Source of the DNA: Clostridium sp.
GTDB lineage: Bacteria > Bacillota > Clostridia > Clostridiales > Clostridiaceae
DNA length: 5,237 nt
Direction: 5' to 3'
NCBI GenBank assembly: GCA_003539755.1
Contig: DPOH01000266.1
Coordinates: forward strand, 1 to 5,237
The translations under genes and the position numbers were made by a program. How positions within the stretch are numbered: position 1 is the first letter of the stretch; each line of letters begins with the position of its first letter. Below the pieces are notes generated by a model that was not told where the DNA came from, did no database searches, and saw only the letters and a list, made by a program, of their open reading frames with translations. Of this stretch, positions 5,207 to 5,237 are shown piece by piece.

Positions 5207-5237
5207 AAAAACTAGAAGGGGCTGTCGCATTAGCAGT
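5207..5237 (-). terminator. one arm of a hairpin cut by the window edge (probable terminator of an upstream gene)
   Basis: On the minus strand the sequence at 5234-5218 reads GCTAATGCGACAGCCCC, followed by TTCTAG and five T residues (5211-5207). This looks like the 3' arm and T-tract of an intrinsic terminator for a minus-strand gene beyond the window. The matching arm would lie past 5237 and cannot be checked. The GC-rich GGGCTGTCGCATTA core, in an AT-rich region, resembles the arm at 2440-2453 in 10 of 14 positions. Confidence 0.45.

Overview
The window is very AT-rich. It has compact, mostly minus-strand genes and Shine-Dalgarno sites of the AGGAG/GAGGTG type. Together with clostridial-style tRNAs and replication-initiation genes, this points to a low-GC Firmicute, most likely Clostridium or a close relative. 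The species cannot be fixed from the sequence alone.

Layout. Positions 1-258 (+) hold the 3' end of a tRNA operon: the last 20 nt of a tRNA (probably Glu), then tRNA-Val(TAC) and tRNA-Asp(GTC), closed by an intrinsic terminator. Converging on it from the minus strand is a two-gene replication-initiation operon. It encodes a DnaB/DnaD-type protein with a winged-helix domain and two DnaD-type repeats (1303-2319), overlapping by 11 bp the gene for a DnaI/DnaC-type helicase loader (321-1313). The order parallels dnaB-dnaI of Bacillus subtilis. Positions 2320-2592 are non-coding and hold a candidate extended -10 promoter for that operon, a 92-nt structured element read from the minus strand and ending in a U6 tract, and a hairpin overlapping the stop codon of the next gene.

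Positions 2593-3792 (-) encode a subtilisin-family (S8) protease with a propeptide-like N-terminus and no signal peptide. Its catalytic triad is intact, but the usual oxyanion-hole Asn is replaced. Its upstream region has a plausible promoter whose spacer is filled by a perfect 19-nt dyad, a good operator candidate. Positions 3897-5161 (-) form a two-gene unit: a small YdcZ/DUF606-type membrane protein of the DMT superfamily, followed 17 nt later by an NAPE-PLD/UlaG-like metallo-beta-lactamase-fold hydrolase. The hydrolase appears to start at TTG, with a better-looking but out-of-frame ATG just upstream. The window ends inside one arm of a probable terminator hairpin.

The genes are individually recognisable families and I see no defence island, CRISPR array, insertion sequence or prophage. 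The points worth a second look are non-coding structures (the 92-nt element and the 19-nt dyad), the unusual signal-less subtilase and the metallo-hydrolase start. I do not see convincing evidence of a new multi-gene system.
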